DNA from: Teretinema sp964641135
Lineage (GTDB): Bacteria; Spirochaetota; Spirochaetia; Treponematales; Treponemataceae
NCBI GenBank assembly: GCA_964641135.1
Contig: CAZXJV010000035.1
Span: 1 to 27,210, forward strand
Direction: 5' to 3'
DNA length: 27,210 nucleotides
Position numbers and translations under genes: made by a program. This document shows positions 8,559 to 15,461 of the stretch, in pieces. Under the pieces are notes generated by a model. It was not told the origin of the DNA. It saw nothing but the letters and a program-made list of their open reading frames with translations, and did not search any database. Positions within the stretch are counted from its first letter, which is position 1. Each line of letters begins with the position of its first letter.

Positions 8559-9328
8559 TCAGGCAGACGGAACAGCGTGCAGCTGTTTTTCCAGAGCTGG
8601 GCTGCCAGTTCTTCCAGGTCCATATCCAGCATCTCGGCCATAAACTTTACGGTTGAGGGCGTGTAGCTGGGCATATTGCGTTTGCCCCTGTAGTCGGCCG
8701 GGACCATAAATGGACTCTCTGATTCTACAAGGATACGGTCCAGCGGCAGTGACAGGACTGTTTCATGAAGATTTCGGGCATTCCGGTAGGTAAGGTTGCC
8801 TGCAAAGGAGAAGTACAGATTCAGATCAAGGGCAATGCGGGCGTACTCTGCGTCCTCGGAGTAGCAATGCAGTACACCGCCTGCTTCAGGCAGGCGTTCT
8901 GCAAGAATGTCTAATACATCCTTGCCAGCTTCCCGATTATGTATAATGACGGGCAGGTCGGCTTTTGCAGCCAGTTCAAGCTGGGTAATAAACAGTTCGA
9001 TCTGCGAGCGCTTGTCGCCGAACTTGCGGTAATAATCAAGCCCGATCTCGCCGAGAGCGATAACGTTGGGCTGTTTTAGACCTTCTTCTATCGTGTGAAT
9101 CCAGTCCTTGCCGGGATTGGTCACTTCTGATGGAGATACACCGATGGCGTGATACACTGAGGGTGCGGATTTCAGTATCGGGTAGACGGTACTGAAATCG
9201 TGGAGACTGTTGCAAATACTGAGTATCCGGGTTACCTGGGCCTGCTTGGCCTCCTGGATAACACGTAACTGTTCAATAGGATCTTCATAAATAAGCCCGA
9301 TGTGGGCGTGAGTATCAAAAATCTGCAT
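8555..9328 (-). CDS. tatD: TatD-family metal-dependent hydrolase (DNase)
   Basis: 257 residues from ATG 9328, the normal family length; an ATG three codons upstream (9337) is equally possible, and a GGA lies 8 bases before the chosen one. TatD proteins are TIM-barrel nucleases with a two-metal site. Metal ligands are visible: 'DTHAH' (H7, H9), 'LGEIGLDYY' (E94), 'VIIHNREAG' (H130) and 'GVLHCYSED' (H154). The last ligand is normally Asp in 'E-T-D-S/A-P' but reads 'VESESPF' here, giving E204. It is the first gene of the seven-gene operon, with a promoter at 9390-9418 and a perfect palindrome in the leader. The family is certain; whether the Asp-to-Glu change alters metal use is not known. Confidence 0.9.
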   Translation of the reverse strand: MQIFDTHAHIGLIYEDPIEQLRVIQEAKQAQVTRILSICNSLHDFSTVYPILKSAPSVYHAIGVSPSEVTNPGKDWIHTIEEGLKQPNVIALGEIGLDYYRKFGDKRSQIELFITQLELAAKADLPVIIHNREAGKDVLDILAERLPEAGGVLHCYSEDAEYARIALDLNLYFSFAGNLTYRNARNLHETVLSLPLDRILVESESPFMVPADYRGKRNMPSYTPSTVKFMAEMLDMDLEELAAQLWKNSCTLFRLPE

Positions 9329-9361
9329 GGCTGACATCCGGTAAAGCGCGTGGTACGTGAG

Positions 9362-9378
9362 GTGTCCAAACTGGACAC
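9362..9378. promoter_or_regulatory. Perfect palindrome in the tatD leader (candidate operator or RNA hairpin)
   Basis: GTGTCCA-AAC-TGGACAC: two exact 7-base arms with a 3-base centre. It lies just downstream of the predicted tatD operon start point (about 9383) and before the start codon. That is a usual place for a repressor site, or for a small hairpin in the mRNA. I do not match it to a known regulator. Confidence 0.5.
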
Positions 9379-9389
9379 GTTGTTGACTA

Positions 9390-9418
9390 ACAATAGCATA
9401 GGGTGCCGGTGCCGTCAA
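9390..9418 (-). promoter_or_regulatory. Predicted sigma-70 promoter for the tatD operon
   Basis: On the minus strand, -35 TTGACG (9413-9418) and -10 TATTGT (9390-9395) are separated by 17 bases. Transcription would begin near 9383 and run through all seven minus-strand genes down to 1756; no other promoter is needed given the short gaps. Confidence 0.55.
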
Positions 9419-9443
9419 TCGAAAAAACCGGAGCTTGTGCGGT

Positions 9444-9473
9444 TTGACAGTTTTATAGTAATGATGGTATACT
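9444..9473 (+). promoter_or_regulatory. Predicted sigma-70 promoter for the M23-bactofilin operon
   Basis: -35 TTGACA (9444-9449, perfect) and -10 TATACT (9468-9473), spacer 18. A second TATACT occurs at 9488-9493. The strong ribosome site GGGGAG at 9495-9500 is 8 bases before the GTG start at 9509. Confidence 0.7.
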
Positions 9474-9508
9474 GATCGGACGATTGGTATACTCGGGGAG
9501 AGTTTCTA

Positions 9509-10531
9509 GTGGCCAGGACACGAGGCTATAAGCGGTTCGAAAACAACGTTTTCCGCTCCGTCGGCCGGTTTATGCAAAAAACAGCACTGTCTGCCGGCAA
9601 CGGCATTTCAGCCTTTTTCAAGGGCGGACGGCGCAAGCTTACAATCATGATTGTTCCTCATTCCCAGAAAAAAGTTATAAATTTTCAGGCTTCAATTTTT
9701 TCCCTGGTGTTCTTTTGTGTTTTTATCACTGGTGTTGTTGCTTCTTTCTTCTGGTTTTCCCAGCGTGCGCTTTTAACCCGTCAGTCACTTTCAACTCTCG
9801 AACGCCAGACACGTGAGGCCCAGGCAAACCTGGACCGTCTTAAGGATGAAACCGGCAGTCTTCTAAAAGCTGCTCATAATTTTCAGAATGCGTTTACCGG
9901 TACACTTTCGGTGATCGGCCTTGACAGCAGTGCCGGTGTTTCGCGAGCCGGAGCTCAGGGCGGGGATCTTTCATCCTTGTTCGGTGTGCGTGAAACCGCC
10001 GAGGGGACCATTCGCGAGGTTGCCGAACTGCAGCGTTTGACCGGTTTTTTTGAAAGCTCTGTGCAGCCCATGCAGGAGATAGGGAAACTTCTTGAATCAC
10101 AAAGTTCGCTTTTTTCGGACATTCCAAGCCTGTGGCCCATTCAGGGCGGTATCGGGCACATTTCTATGGATTTCGGACAGAACAAGCATCCCTTTACCGG
10201 ACAATGGTATATTCACAAAGGTGTAGACCTTTCCACCTACCGTGCTGGCGATCCTATTCTGGCAACCGCATCCGGACAGGTTGTTACCGTTGAATATGAT
10301 CCCGGTTTTGGAAATTATATTATCATAAAGCATAAACACGGATTCTTTACCCGTTATGCACACCTGCGGTCCTTCCGCGTCCAGCGCGGACAGCTGGTTC
10401 AGCAGGGTGATATCATCGGTTATATCGGTAATACCGGTGTTTCAACCGGACCGCACCTGCATTATGAGGTGCATATCGGCTCCGATGTTGTAGATCCCAT
10501 AAAGTATCTCAACATGGGACGCAACCGGTAG
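9509..10531 (+). CDS. Membrane-anchored M23-family peptidoglycan endopeptidase
   Basis: 340 residues. The GTG start is fixed by GGGGAG 8 bases upstream. A basic cytoplasmic N-terminus (1-57) is followed by one membrane helix (about 62-84), a coiled-coil-like stretch (about 90-125) and a C-terminal M23 (LytM) domain (about 208-335). The zinc and catalytic residues are all there: 'HKGVD' (H236, D240), 'YAHL' (H285) and 'HLHYEV' (H316, H318). It should cut peptide cross-links in the cell wall. The next gene encodes a bactofilin. In other bacteria, M23 peptidases of this layout work with bactofilins to set cell shape, for example CcmA with Csd proteins in Helicobacter. The long cytoplasmic tail could contact the bactofilin; that is inference. 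Confidence 0.92.
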   Translation: MARTRGYKRFENNVFRSVGRFMQKTALSAGNGISAFFKGGRRKLTIMIVPHSQKKVINFQASIFSLVFFCVFITGVVASFFWFSQRALLTRQSLSTLERQTREAQANLDRLKDETGSLLKAAHNFQNAFTGTLSVIGLDSSAGVSRAGAQGGDLSSLFGVRETAEGTIREVAELQRLTGFFESSVQPMQEIGKLLESQSSLFSDIPSLWPIQGGIGHISMDFGQNKHPFTGQWYIHKGVDLSTYRAGDPILATASGQVVTVEYDPGFGNYIIIKHKHGFFTRYAHLRSFRVQRGQLVQQGDIIGYIGNTGVSTGPHLHYEVHIGSDVVDPIKYLNMGRNR

Positions 10532-10542
10532 CAGGCTGGCAG

Positions 10543-10971
10543 ATGGCTTTTTTCCCTACAGAAGATGTATCAATAAACACCATAATCGGCGCCGGTTCCA
10601 TGATTCGGGGGAAACTGGCAATTGCGGGTTTTGTTCGTGTAGACGGTGATGTTGACGGAGGGATCGAAACCCCCTCCAGGCTTATTATCGGTGACGGTGC
10701 ACGGGTGCGCGGTGATATTGAAGCCCGCTCGGTGACCGTTGGCGGTGTTGTTCAGGGCGATATAATTGCTCCGGACGGAGTTACCATCCTTGCCAGCGGA
10801 ATGGTGTTGGGCAGTGTAATCACCCGACGTCTGCAGGTAGACGACCAGGTTCTTTTGCAGGGTCGCTGTATTGCTGTTAATGATGATCAGCGGTTTGCCG
10901 ACGCTCTTCAGGAGTACCGCAACCGCCGGGCTTTGGATCAATCAGCCTTTGCCCAGGCTGGAAGGCACTGA
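10543..10971 (+). CDS. Bactofilin cytoskeletal protein
   Basis: 142 residues. Bactofilins polymerise without nucleotide into filaments built from a right-handed beta-helix. The core (about 12-115) shows the short Gly/Val-rich repeats typical of the family, such as 'GKLAIAGFVRVDGDVDG', 'LIIGDGARVRGDIEA' and 'VTVGGVVQGDI'. Flexible tails flank it. It starts 11 bases after the M23 peptidase gene and ends by sharing one base with the YaaR-like start (TGATG), so the two are co-transcribed. It likely positions wall synthesis or the M23 enzyme and so affects cell shape. In a spirochaete that would be relevant to the helical form, which is inference. Confidence 0.93.
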   Translation: MAFFPTEDVSINTIIGAGSMIRGKLAIAGFVRVDGDVDGGIETPSRLIIGDGARVRGDIEARSVTVGGVVQGDIIAPDGVTILASGMVLGSVITRRLQVDDQVLLQGRCIAVNDDQRFADALQEYRNRRALDQSAFAQAGRH

Positions 10972-11513
10972 TGGGCGGCCCGGGCGCAGTTGATCCCGCT
11001 TCCCCCTTCTTTTCGGCAATAGCATCCCGGACAGCCGCGGATCAGGCCGGAGCCCGGAAGGTGCGGGAAGAAGAAGATCAGAAGCGGACCGGTACCACAC
11101 GCCGCTTTGAACGTGTTCTGGCTGAAAATGCAGACCAAACGGAAAAAAATGCACACAACAGCCTGCCATCGCATTTGGCGTCCTTACCGCCCGGGCAGAT
11201 TGTTACCGCATTGCTGGATGAGGTTCATTCCACAGGTGACTTGTTGCGCGACAACCAGTCGCCAGATCATATTAAGGCCTACAAAAGGGCCGTCACGCAG
11301 TTTGTGCGCTATGTTGTTGACCGTTCTTATGCCCTTGTTGAAACAACATCGGGTGTTAACATTCTCAAGCGCAAAAAATTTTTACAGGTCGAAGTTATCG
11401 ACCAAAAACTGGAGCAACTTGCAGCTGGTGTTCTGTCCGGCCAGCGCAATCAGATGACACTTCTTGCACGGATAGAAGAAATCAACGGTCTTTTGGTAGA
11501 CCTGATGTCCTGA
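10971..11513 (+). CDS. YaaR-like (DUF327) protein
   Basis: 180 residues. The N-terminal 60 are charged and probably disordered; the rest is helical, with 'QIVTALLDEVHSTGDLL' and the family-like block 'YKRAVTQFVRYVVDRSYALVE', then 'KKFLQVEVIDQKLEQLAAGVL'. This matches Bacillus YaaR (DUF327), whose function is not established. The start shares one base with the bactofilin stop and is preceded by GGAAGG. The next gene is RicT-like; in Bacillus yaaR and yaaT lie close together in the same way, with holB between them. The pairing suggests a shared role. Confidence 0.8.
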   Translation: MGGPGAVDPASPFFSAIASRTAADQAGARKVREEEDQKRTGTTRRFERVLAENADQTEKNAHNSLPSHLASLPPGQIVTALLDEVHSTGDLLRDNQSPDHIKAYKRAVTQFVRYVVDRSYALVETTSGVNILKRKKFLQVEVIDQKLEQLAAGVLSGQRNQMTLLARIEEINGLLVDLMS

Positions 11514-11525
11514 CCGGAGGAAATT

Positions 11526-12443
11526 ATGAGCGACGAGTTTCACGATGAAATACATCCCGATGATCTTGCAATTCTGGAAGATCCCCAGCACGAAATGCAG
11601 CCGGAACACACCGGCGGGTATGTTTTTCCGGAGCCCTTGTATCACCTGAAACTGGAATACTCCAGTGAAAGCCTGTATGCCACCCACGACAGTCTGGTGC
11701 CCCCTCCCGGCAGCCATGTTCTGGTCCCCACCCGTTACGGAAGGGATATTGCCCTGGTTATGGGTGCGGTGCGTGTGCCTCTCGGGATACGTCCCGAGGA
11801 TGTGGTGGTGATAGACCGTATGGCGGATGAGGCAGATATGGTCCGGGCCGCCGAATTCCGTGAAAAAGAAAACCAGGCCTTTAAAATTTTTCGTGAAAAG
11901 GTTTCCCAGCACGGTCTTGATATGAAGCTGGTAGCCACCCATTACCTGATTGATGAACCCAAAATTCTGTTTTTTTTCAGCGCGGAAAACCGTGTTGATT
12001 TTCGTGATCTGGTCAAAGACCTGGTTTCTGTATTCAAGATGCGAATTGAACTCAGACAGATAGGTGTCCGTGATGAATCGCGTGTTACCGGGGGCCTGGG
12101 TGTGTGCGGCCGGGCGTATTGCTGCCATGCTGTAACCGACAAGCTTCGTCCTGTTTCAATCCGTATGGCTAAAGATCAAAACCTTTCATTAAACTCGATG
12201 AAGATATCAGGTCAGTGCGGCCGCTTGTTGTGCTGTCTGTCCTATGAGCATGAATGGTATTGCGAAGCCCGTAAAACCCTTCCGAACGAGGGCGTCCGTC
12301 TTTTTTATGATGAGTCCAATTTCCGTGTTATCGAGGTGAATCCCCTGACCCGTCAGGTCCGCCTGCAGGGCGATGACGGTCGTATTCTTGAAATTCCCGC
12401 GTCCCGTATGAGCAGGGTTGAAGGAAAGTGGCGTATAACCTGA
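11526..12443 (+). CDS. ricT: RicT/YaaT-like PSP1-domain protein
   Basis: 305 residues, with GGAGG 6 bases before the ATG. The PSP1 core contains 'LRQIGVRDESRVTGGLGVCGRAYCC', 'RMAKDQNLSLN' and 'KISGQCGRLLCCLSYEHEWY' (about 177-245; motif quoted in parts). Cysteines C194, C199, C200, C231, C236 and C237 are the hallmark residues; in Bacillus the Ric (YaaT-YlbF-YmcA) complex binds [4Fe-4S] clusters and helps RNase Y process mRNA. A non-conserved acidic N-terminus (1-35) precedes it. Partners YlbF and YmcA are not in this window. It ends the operon that starts with the M23 peptidase. Confidence 0.9.
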   Translation: MSDEFHDEIHPDDLAILEDPQHEMQPEHTGGYVFPEPLYHLKLEYSSESLYATHDSLVPPPGSHVLVPTRYGRDIALVMGAVRVPLGIRPEDVVVIDRMADEADMVRAAEFREKENQAFKIFREKVSQHGLDMKLVATHYLIDEPKILFFFSAENRVDFRDLVKDLVSVFKMRIELRQIGVRDESRVTGGLGVCGRAYCCHAVTDKLRPVSIRMAKDQNLSLNSMKISGQCGRLLCCLSYEHEWYCEARKTLPNEGVRLFYDESNFRVIEVNPLTRQVRLQGDDGRILEIPASRMSRVEGKWRIT

Positions 12444-12493
12444 TCGAGTCGTGGGCCCTCCCCCGTCAAACAGCGGGGCGCGGGTGCGGCAGT

Positions 12494-13309
12494 TTATATA
12501 CTGAAAATGCCTATCGAGTACGGACTGTCTGCCGTCCAGGGTTCTTCCGTGAAGTCGCCGAACCAGCTGCAGGTTTTAAATCCTGCATCGACAGCAAGCG
12601 CTTCCAGCGTGTTGCGGTTTGAAGGCCGAATGCTGATTGTACGGTTAGAACGGATCTTGCGTCCGTTGCCCAGCTCCAGGGTTGTATCCAGATCTATCAG
12701 ACCGTTTTCACACCAGTGATATACCCGTGATAACCGGACACGTATTGAGCTTCGTACAGGAAGTATGGTGGTTCTTTCGGAAATGATCCGGTCATAGTTC
12801 AGGGTTTGTACTACCAGCATGCCTTTCGGTGCCAACAACGCCCTGCTGTCATGGAAAAATTTCCGTAACAGGGTTTCGTCGGTTATATACGGCAGGGTAT
12901 TTTCCAGACAGGATATGATATTAAACGAGCCCTCCTTTAAAAACCGCCGGATATCCAGGCTGGACATTTCAAAAAAACGTATTGTGGAGCTGGCCCGTTT
13001 GATGCGGCGCTTGGCTGTGGCTATCATGTCAGGATTGCGGTCAATCCCTGTAATATCGATATCAAAGCTGTTCAGTTTGTTTTCAAGTGTTCCGGTTGCG
13101 CATCCGATTCCCAGCAGCCGGGTAAACGGTGCGGGTTGAACCTGAAAAGATGTCTGCTGCTCCTCGTGACGCCGTTTGAAAAAGGATATGCTTTCTTCCC
13201 GGAGGGGAAATAATTCATCATAGTATTCAAGAATGTTTGAATAAAAATCTGTCATACCGCTGGTCATAATTGGCGGATCATTTTGTCTGGGCGGGGTATA
13301 TTCGGACAT
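12494..13309 (-). CDS. Class I SAM-dependent methyltransferase
   Basis: 271 residues; AGGAG lies 7 bases before the ATG. The SAM-binding motif I is 'LLGIGCATGTLE' (65-76), with 'GIDRNPDMI' (88-96) giving the acidic residue D90 that holds the ribose, and 'FNIISCLENTLPYI' as motif IV. The N-terminal 'FYSNILEYYDELFP' resembles methyltransferases of small molecules. The C-terminal half is a beta sheet that closes the pocket. The substrate cannot be told. It faces the ricT gene across a 50-base gap and has its own promoter at 13331-13358. Confidence 0.85.
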   Translation of the reverse strand: MSEYTPPRQNDPPIMTSGMTDFYSNILEYYDELFPLREESISFFKRRHEEQQTSFQVQPAPFTRLLGIGCATGTLENKLNSFDIDITGIDRNPDMIATAKRRIKRASSTIRFFEMSSLDIRRFLKEGSFNIISCLENTLPYITDETLLRKFFHDSRALLAPKGMLVVQTLNYDRIISERTTILPVRSSIRVRLSRVYHWCENGLIDLDTTLELGNGRKIRSNRTISIRPSNRNTLEALAVDAGFKTCSWFGDFTEEPWTADSPYSIGIFSI

Positions 13310-13330
13310 TTTGAACTCCTGTCACGGCAT

Positions 13331-13358
13331 ACTATACCGTAATTCCTGTGTTTTACAA
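13331..13358 (-). promoter_or_regulatory. Predicted promoter for the methyltransferase gene
   Basis: On the minus strand, -35 TTGTAA (13353-13358) and -10 TATAGT (13331-13336) with a 16-base spacer, followed by AGGAG and ATG 13309. It lies back to back with the hydrogenase promoter in the 143-base gap 13310-13452. Confidence 0.5.
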
Positions 13359-13376
13359 CCGGAAAGTTTCCTCCGA

Positions 13377-13405
13377 TTGACCAATTCGATATTTTTTTAT
13401 ACATT
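13377..13405 (+). promoter_or_regulatory. Candidate promoter for the hydrogenase operon
   Basis: -35 TTGACC (13377-13382) and -10 TACATT (13400-13405), spacer 17, in an AT-rich stretch. The leader to ATG 13453 is about 40 bases and holds a directly repeated GTACAC (13418-13423, 13436-13441). No clear Rex-type palindrome was found. Confidence 0.4.
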
Positions 13406-13452
13406 AAACCTGTGCTGGTACACAACCGGTTTACCGTACACGGAGCGTAAAG

Positions 13453-13710
13453 ATGGAAACAGCAGAAACCGTAATAACCCTTTGTATGGGTAGTTCTTGC
13501 TTCTCGCGGGGCAACAATCTGAACGCAGAAATGATTGAAAGTTACCTTGCCGATCATGGTATTGCAGGCCGGGTAGAGGTACGCGGCTGCCTGTGCGAGG
13601 GTAGGTGCAAGGATGGTCCGAATATCCGTATAAACGGCCAGCTTCTACAGGGGGTTCGTCCCGGAATGCTTGCAGACCTTCTGGATCATACACTTGCAGG
13701 TGGCTCATAA
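13453..13710 (+). CDS. Small thioredoxin-like [2Fe-2S] ferredoxin (NuoE/HydC-like), copy 1
   Basis: 85 residues; GGAG is 7 bases before the ATG. Four cysteines in the thioredoxin-like ferredoxin pattern are visible: C11-x4-C16 near the start and C48-x3-C52 ('CEGRCKDGP') later, with an extra C46. Such domains, as in NuoE and HydC, carry one [2Fe-2S] cluster and pass electrons to a partner. This is the bare domain without the helical bundle of NuoE. Its stop overlaps the sensory hydrogenase start (TAATG), so the two are coupled and probably bind each other. A similar protein of identical length precedes the second hydrogenase (16720-16977). Confidence 0.85.
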   Translation: METAETVITLCMGSSCFSRGNNLNAEMIESYLADHGIAGRVEVRGCLCEGRCKDGPNIRINGQLLQGVRPGMLADLLDHTLAGGS

Positions 13711-15461
13711 TGCCGCAGATAAATCCCATATATACAGAAAAAACCCGCTGCCAGGATTGTTACAAGTGCATCAGAGAGTGTCCGGTAAAGGCGATCAGGG
13801 TTGAAAACGGCCATGCGATGGTGGTCAGCGAGCTCTGTGTATTATGCGGTCATTGTGTAACAGTCTGCCCTGCCGGTGCCAAGCGGGTCAGAGAAGACCT
13901 GGACCGTGCGCGTCAGCTGCTCACCCTGAAAAAGCGGGTTATTGTTTCTCTTGCTCCCTCTTTTGTAAGCGAGTTTCCCGGGGTGCCGGCCGCCGCACTC
14001 ACGGCTGCGATGCGTTCCCTGGGCATTTTCGGTGTTTCTGAAACCGCCATTGGTGCGGATCTGGTATCGGCCCAGCTTGCTGATGATTTTGAAAAAAACC
14101 GGAGCGGAGATACAAGGCTGTTTTTATCCTCTGCCTGTCCGTCTGCAGTTGAGTATATCAAGCGGTATATGCCGGAGTTTTCTGCATATATAACAGACAG
14201 GGCTTCTCCCTTATTGGCTCATGCACGGTATCTGAAAAACAGATACGGTGAAGACACCGGCATTATATTTGTCGGGCCCTGTATTGCCAAAAAGCGTGAA
14301 GCAGATGTGTGGTCAACCGTAGATGCGGTAATATCCTTTCAGGATCTCAGGCGCTGGTTTACGGACTCGGGAGTCCGGCTTGATGCCGGCCTGCCCGATT
14401 CCCCGCAGGGTGAAAGCGAAGAGACTGATGACGGATTTATACCCTTCAGGGCAGCACAGGGTGCGTTGTACCCGGTGGATGGCGGAATGATTGCTTCTGT
14501 GAAACGCTATAGTCCTGAACAGCGCGTCCGTATGATGAGCGTGACCGGCCTGGCCGAGATTGAACAGTCGTTGCGCGGCCTTGATCCGGTGCGCCTTAAT
14601 ACACCTCTTTTTATGGAATTGCTGGCCTGCCCCGGCGGGTGTATAAACGGGCCTCTGGTCAGCCGTTCCGAGCCCCTGGCTTTGAAGCGCCTGCAGCTGG
14701 TTGAATATGCAGAAAAAGGACGTGATACGCTTGAGGAGTCCCGACCGGAAATGACAGGGACCATACCTGTCGAACGACCGCAGGCTGCGCGTTGCAGCGA
14801 TGAACAGATCAGGCAGGCCCTGTGCCAGGTAGGAAAAAATGAACCTGCCGATGAGCTGAATTGTGGAAGCTGCGGCTATGATACCTGCCGAGCCTTTGCA
14901 CGTGCCATGCTTGAACAGCGGGCAGAAAAAACCATGTGTGTTTCATATATGCGAACCCTCGCCCAGCGCAAGGCGAACGGTCTGATTCGCGCGATTCCGT
15001 CCGGTGTTGTGATAACCGGTCCCGATCTCAAGATAATTGAATGCAATGAAAATTTTGCGCGGCTGATGGGCGAAGATGTGCTTGGAATGTACAGTGCAAA
15101 GCCCGGTATGGAAGGTGCCGACTTGCAAAAACTGACCGGTATGCACCGGTTTTTTACCGATGTCATGGCTCCGGACGGTCCGGATGTAGTTGAACATGAA
15201 TTCCGTGAAGGAAAAAAGATATTTCAGGCGACGGTTTTTTCGATTGAAAAGGGCGAAAGCGCCTGCGGTGTTATTCAGGATGTAACAGCACCCCAAATCA
15301 GACGGGATCGGGTTATCCGGCAGACCCGCAAGGTGATAGACAAAAACCTCGCAGTAGTGCAGAAGATAGCGTATCTGCTTGGTGAAAACGCCGCGGAACA
15401 GGAAGCGACTCTCAATTCCATTATTGAGTCATTTTCGGGCGAGGACGAAGGAGAAACATGA
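13710..15461 (+). CDS. Sensory-type (HydS-like, group C) [FeFe] hydrogenase with PAS domain
   Basis: 583 residues from ATG 13710, overlapping the previous stop. Domains in order: two [4Fe-4S] ferredoxin motifs (C14-C17-C20-C24; C43-C46-C49-C53); an H-cluster domain (about 75-335); a four-cysteine Fe-S motif (C385, C388, C393, C410); a PAS domain (about 421-530); and a helical tail. H-cluster ligands are kept: C143 ('SSACP'), C191 ('VGPC'), C307 and C311 ('ACPGGC'). The cysteine that relays protons in catalytic enzymes (TSCCP) is Ala142 here. That change, and the PAS domain, are features reported for sensory hydrogenases such as Thermotoga HydS. It would sense H2 or redox state rather than make much H2. 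The following PP2C-type phosphatase overlaps by ATGA and is the probable output. The family is confident; the signal flow is inferred. Confidence 0.9.
   Translation: MPQINPIYTEKTRCQDCYKCIRECPVKAIRVENGHAMVVSELCVLCGHCVTVCPAGAKRVREDLDRARQLLTLKKRVIVSLAPSFVSEFPGVPAAALTAAMRSLGIFGVSETAIGADLVSAQLADDFEKNRSGDTRLFLSSACPSAVEYIKRYMPEFSAYITDRASPLLAHARYLKNRYGEDTGIIFVGPCIAKKREADVWSTVDAVISFQDLRRWFTDSGVRLDAGLPDSPQGESEETDDGFIPFRAAQGALYPVDGGMIASVKRYSPEQRVRMMSVTGLAEIEQSLRGLDPVRLNTPLFMELLACPGGCINGPLVSRSEPLALKRLQLVEYAEKGRDTLEESRPEMTGTIPVERPQAARCSDEQIRQALCQVGKNEPADELNCGSCGYDTCRAFARAMLEQRAEKTMCVSYMRTLAQRKANGLIRAIPSGVVITGPDLKIIECNENFARLMGEDVLGMYSAKPGMEGADLQKLTGMHRFFTDVMAPDGPDVVEHEFREGKKIFQATVFSIEKGESACGVIQDVTAPQIRRDRVIRQTRKVIDKNLAVVQKIAYLLGENAAEQEATLNSIIESFSGEDEGET

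Noticed and set aside
12461..12478. Hairpin CCCCG...CGGGG between ricT and the methyltransferase gene
   Set aside because: The stem is only 5 bp and no T-run follows on either strand, so I do not call it a terminator.
13418..13441. Direct repeat GTACAC twice, 18 bases apart, in the hydrogenase leader
   Set aside because: Only six bases, no third copy, and it does not match a known Rex or similar redox regulator site.
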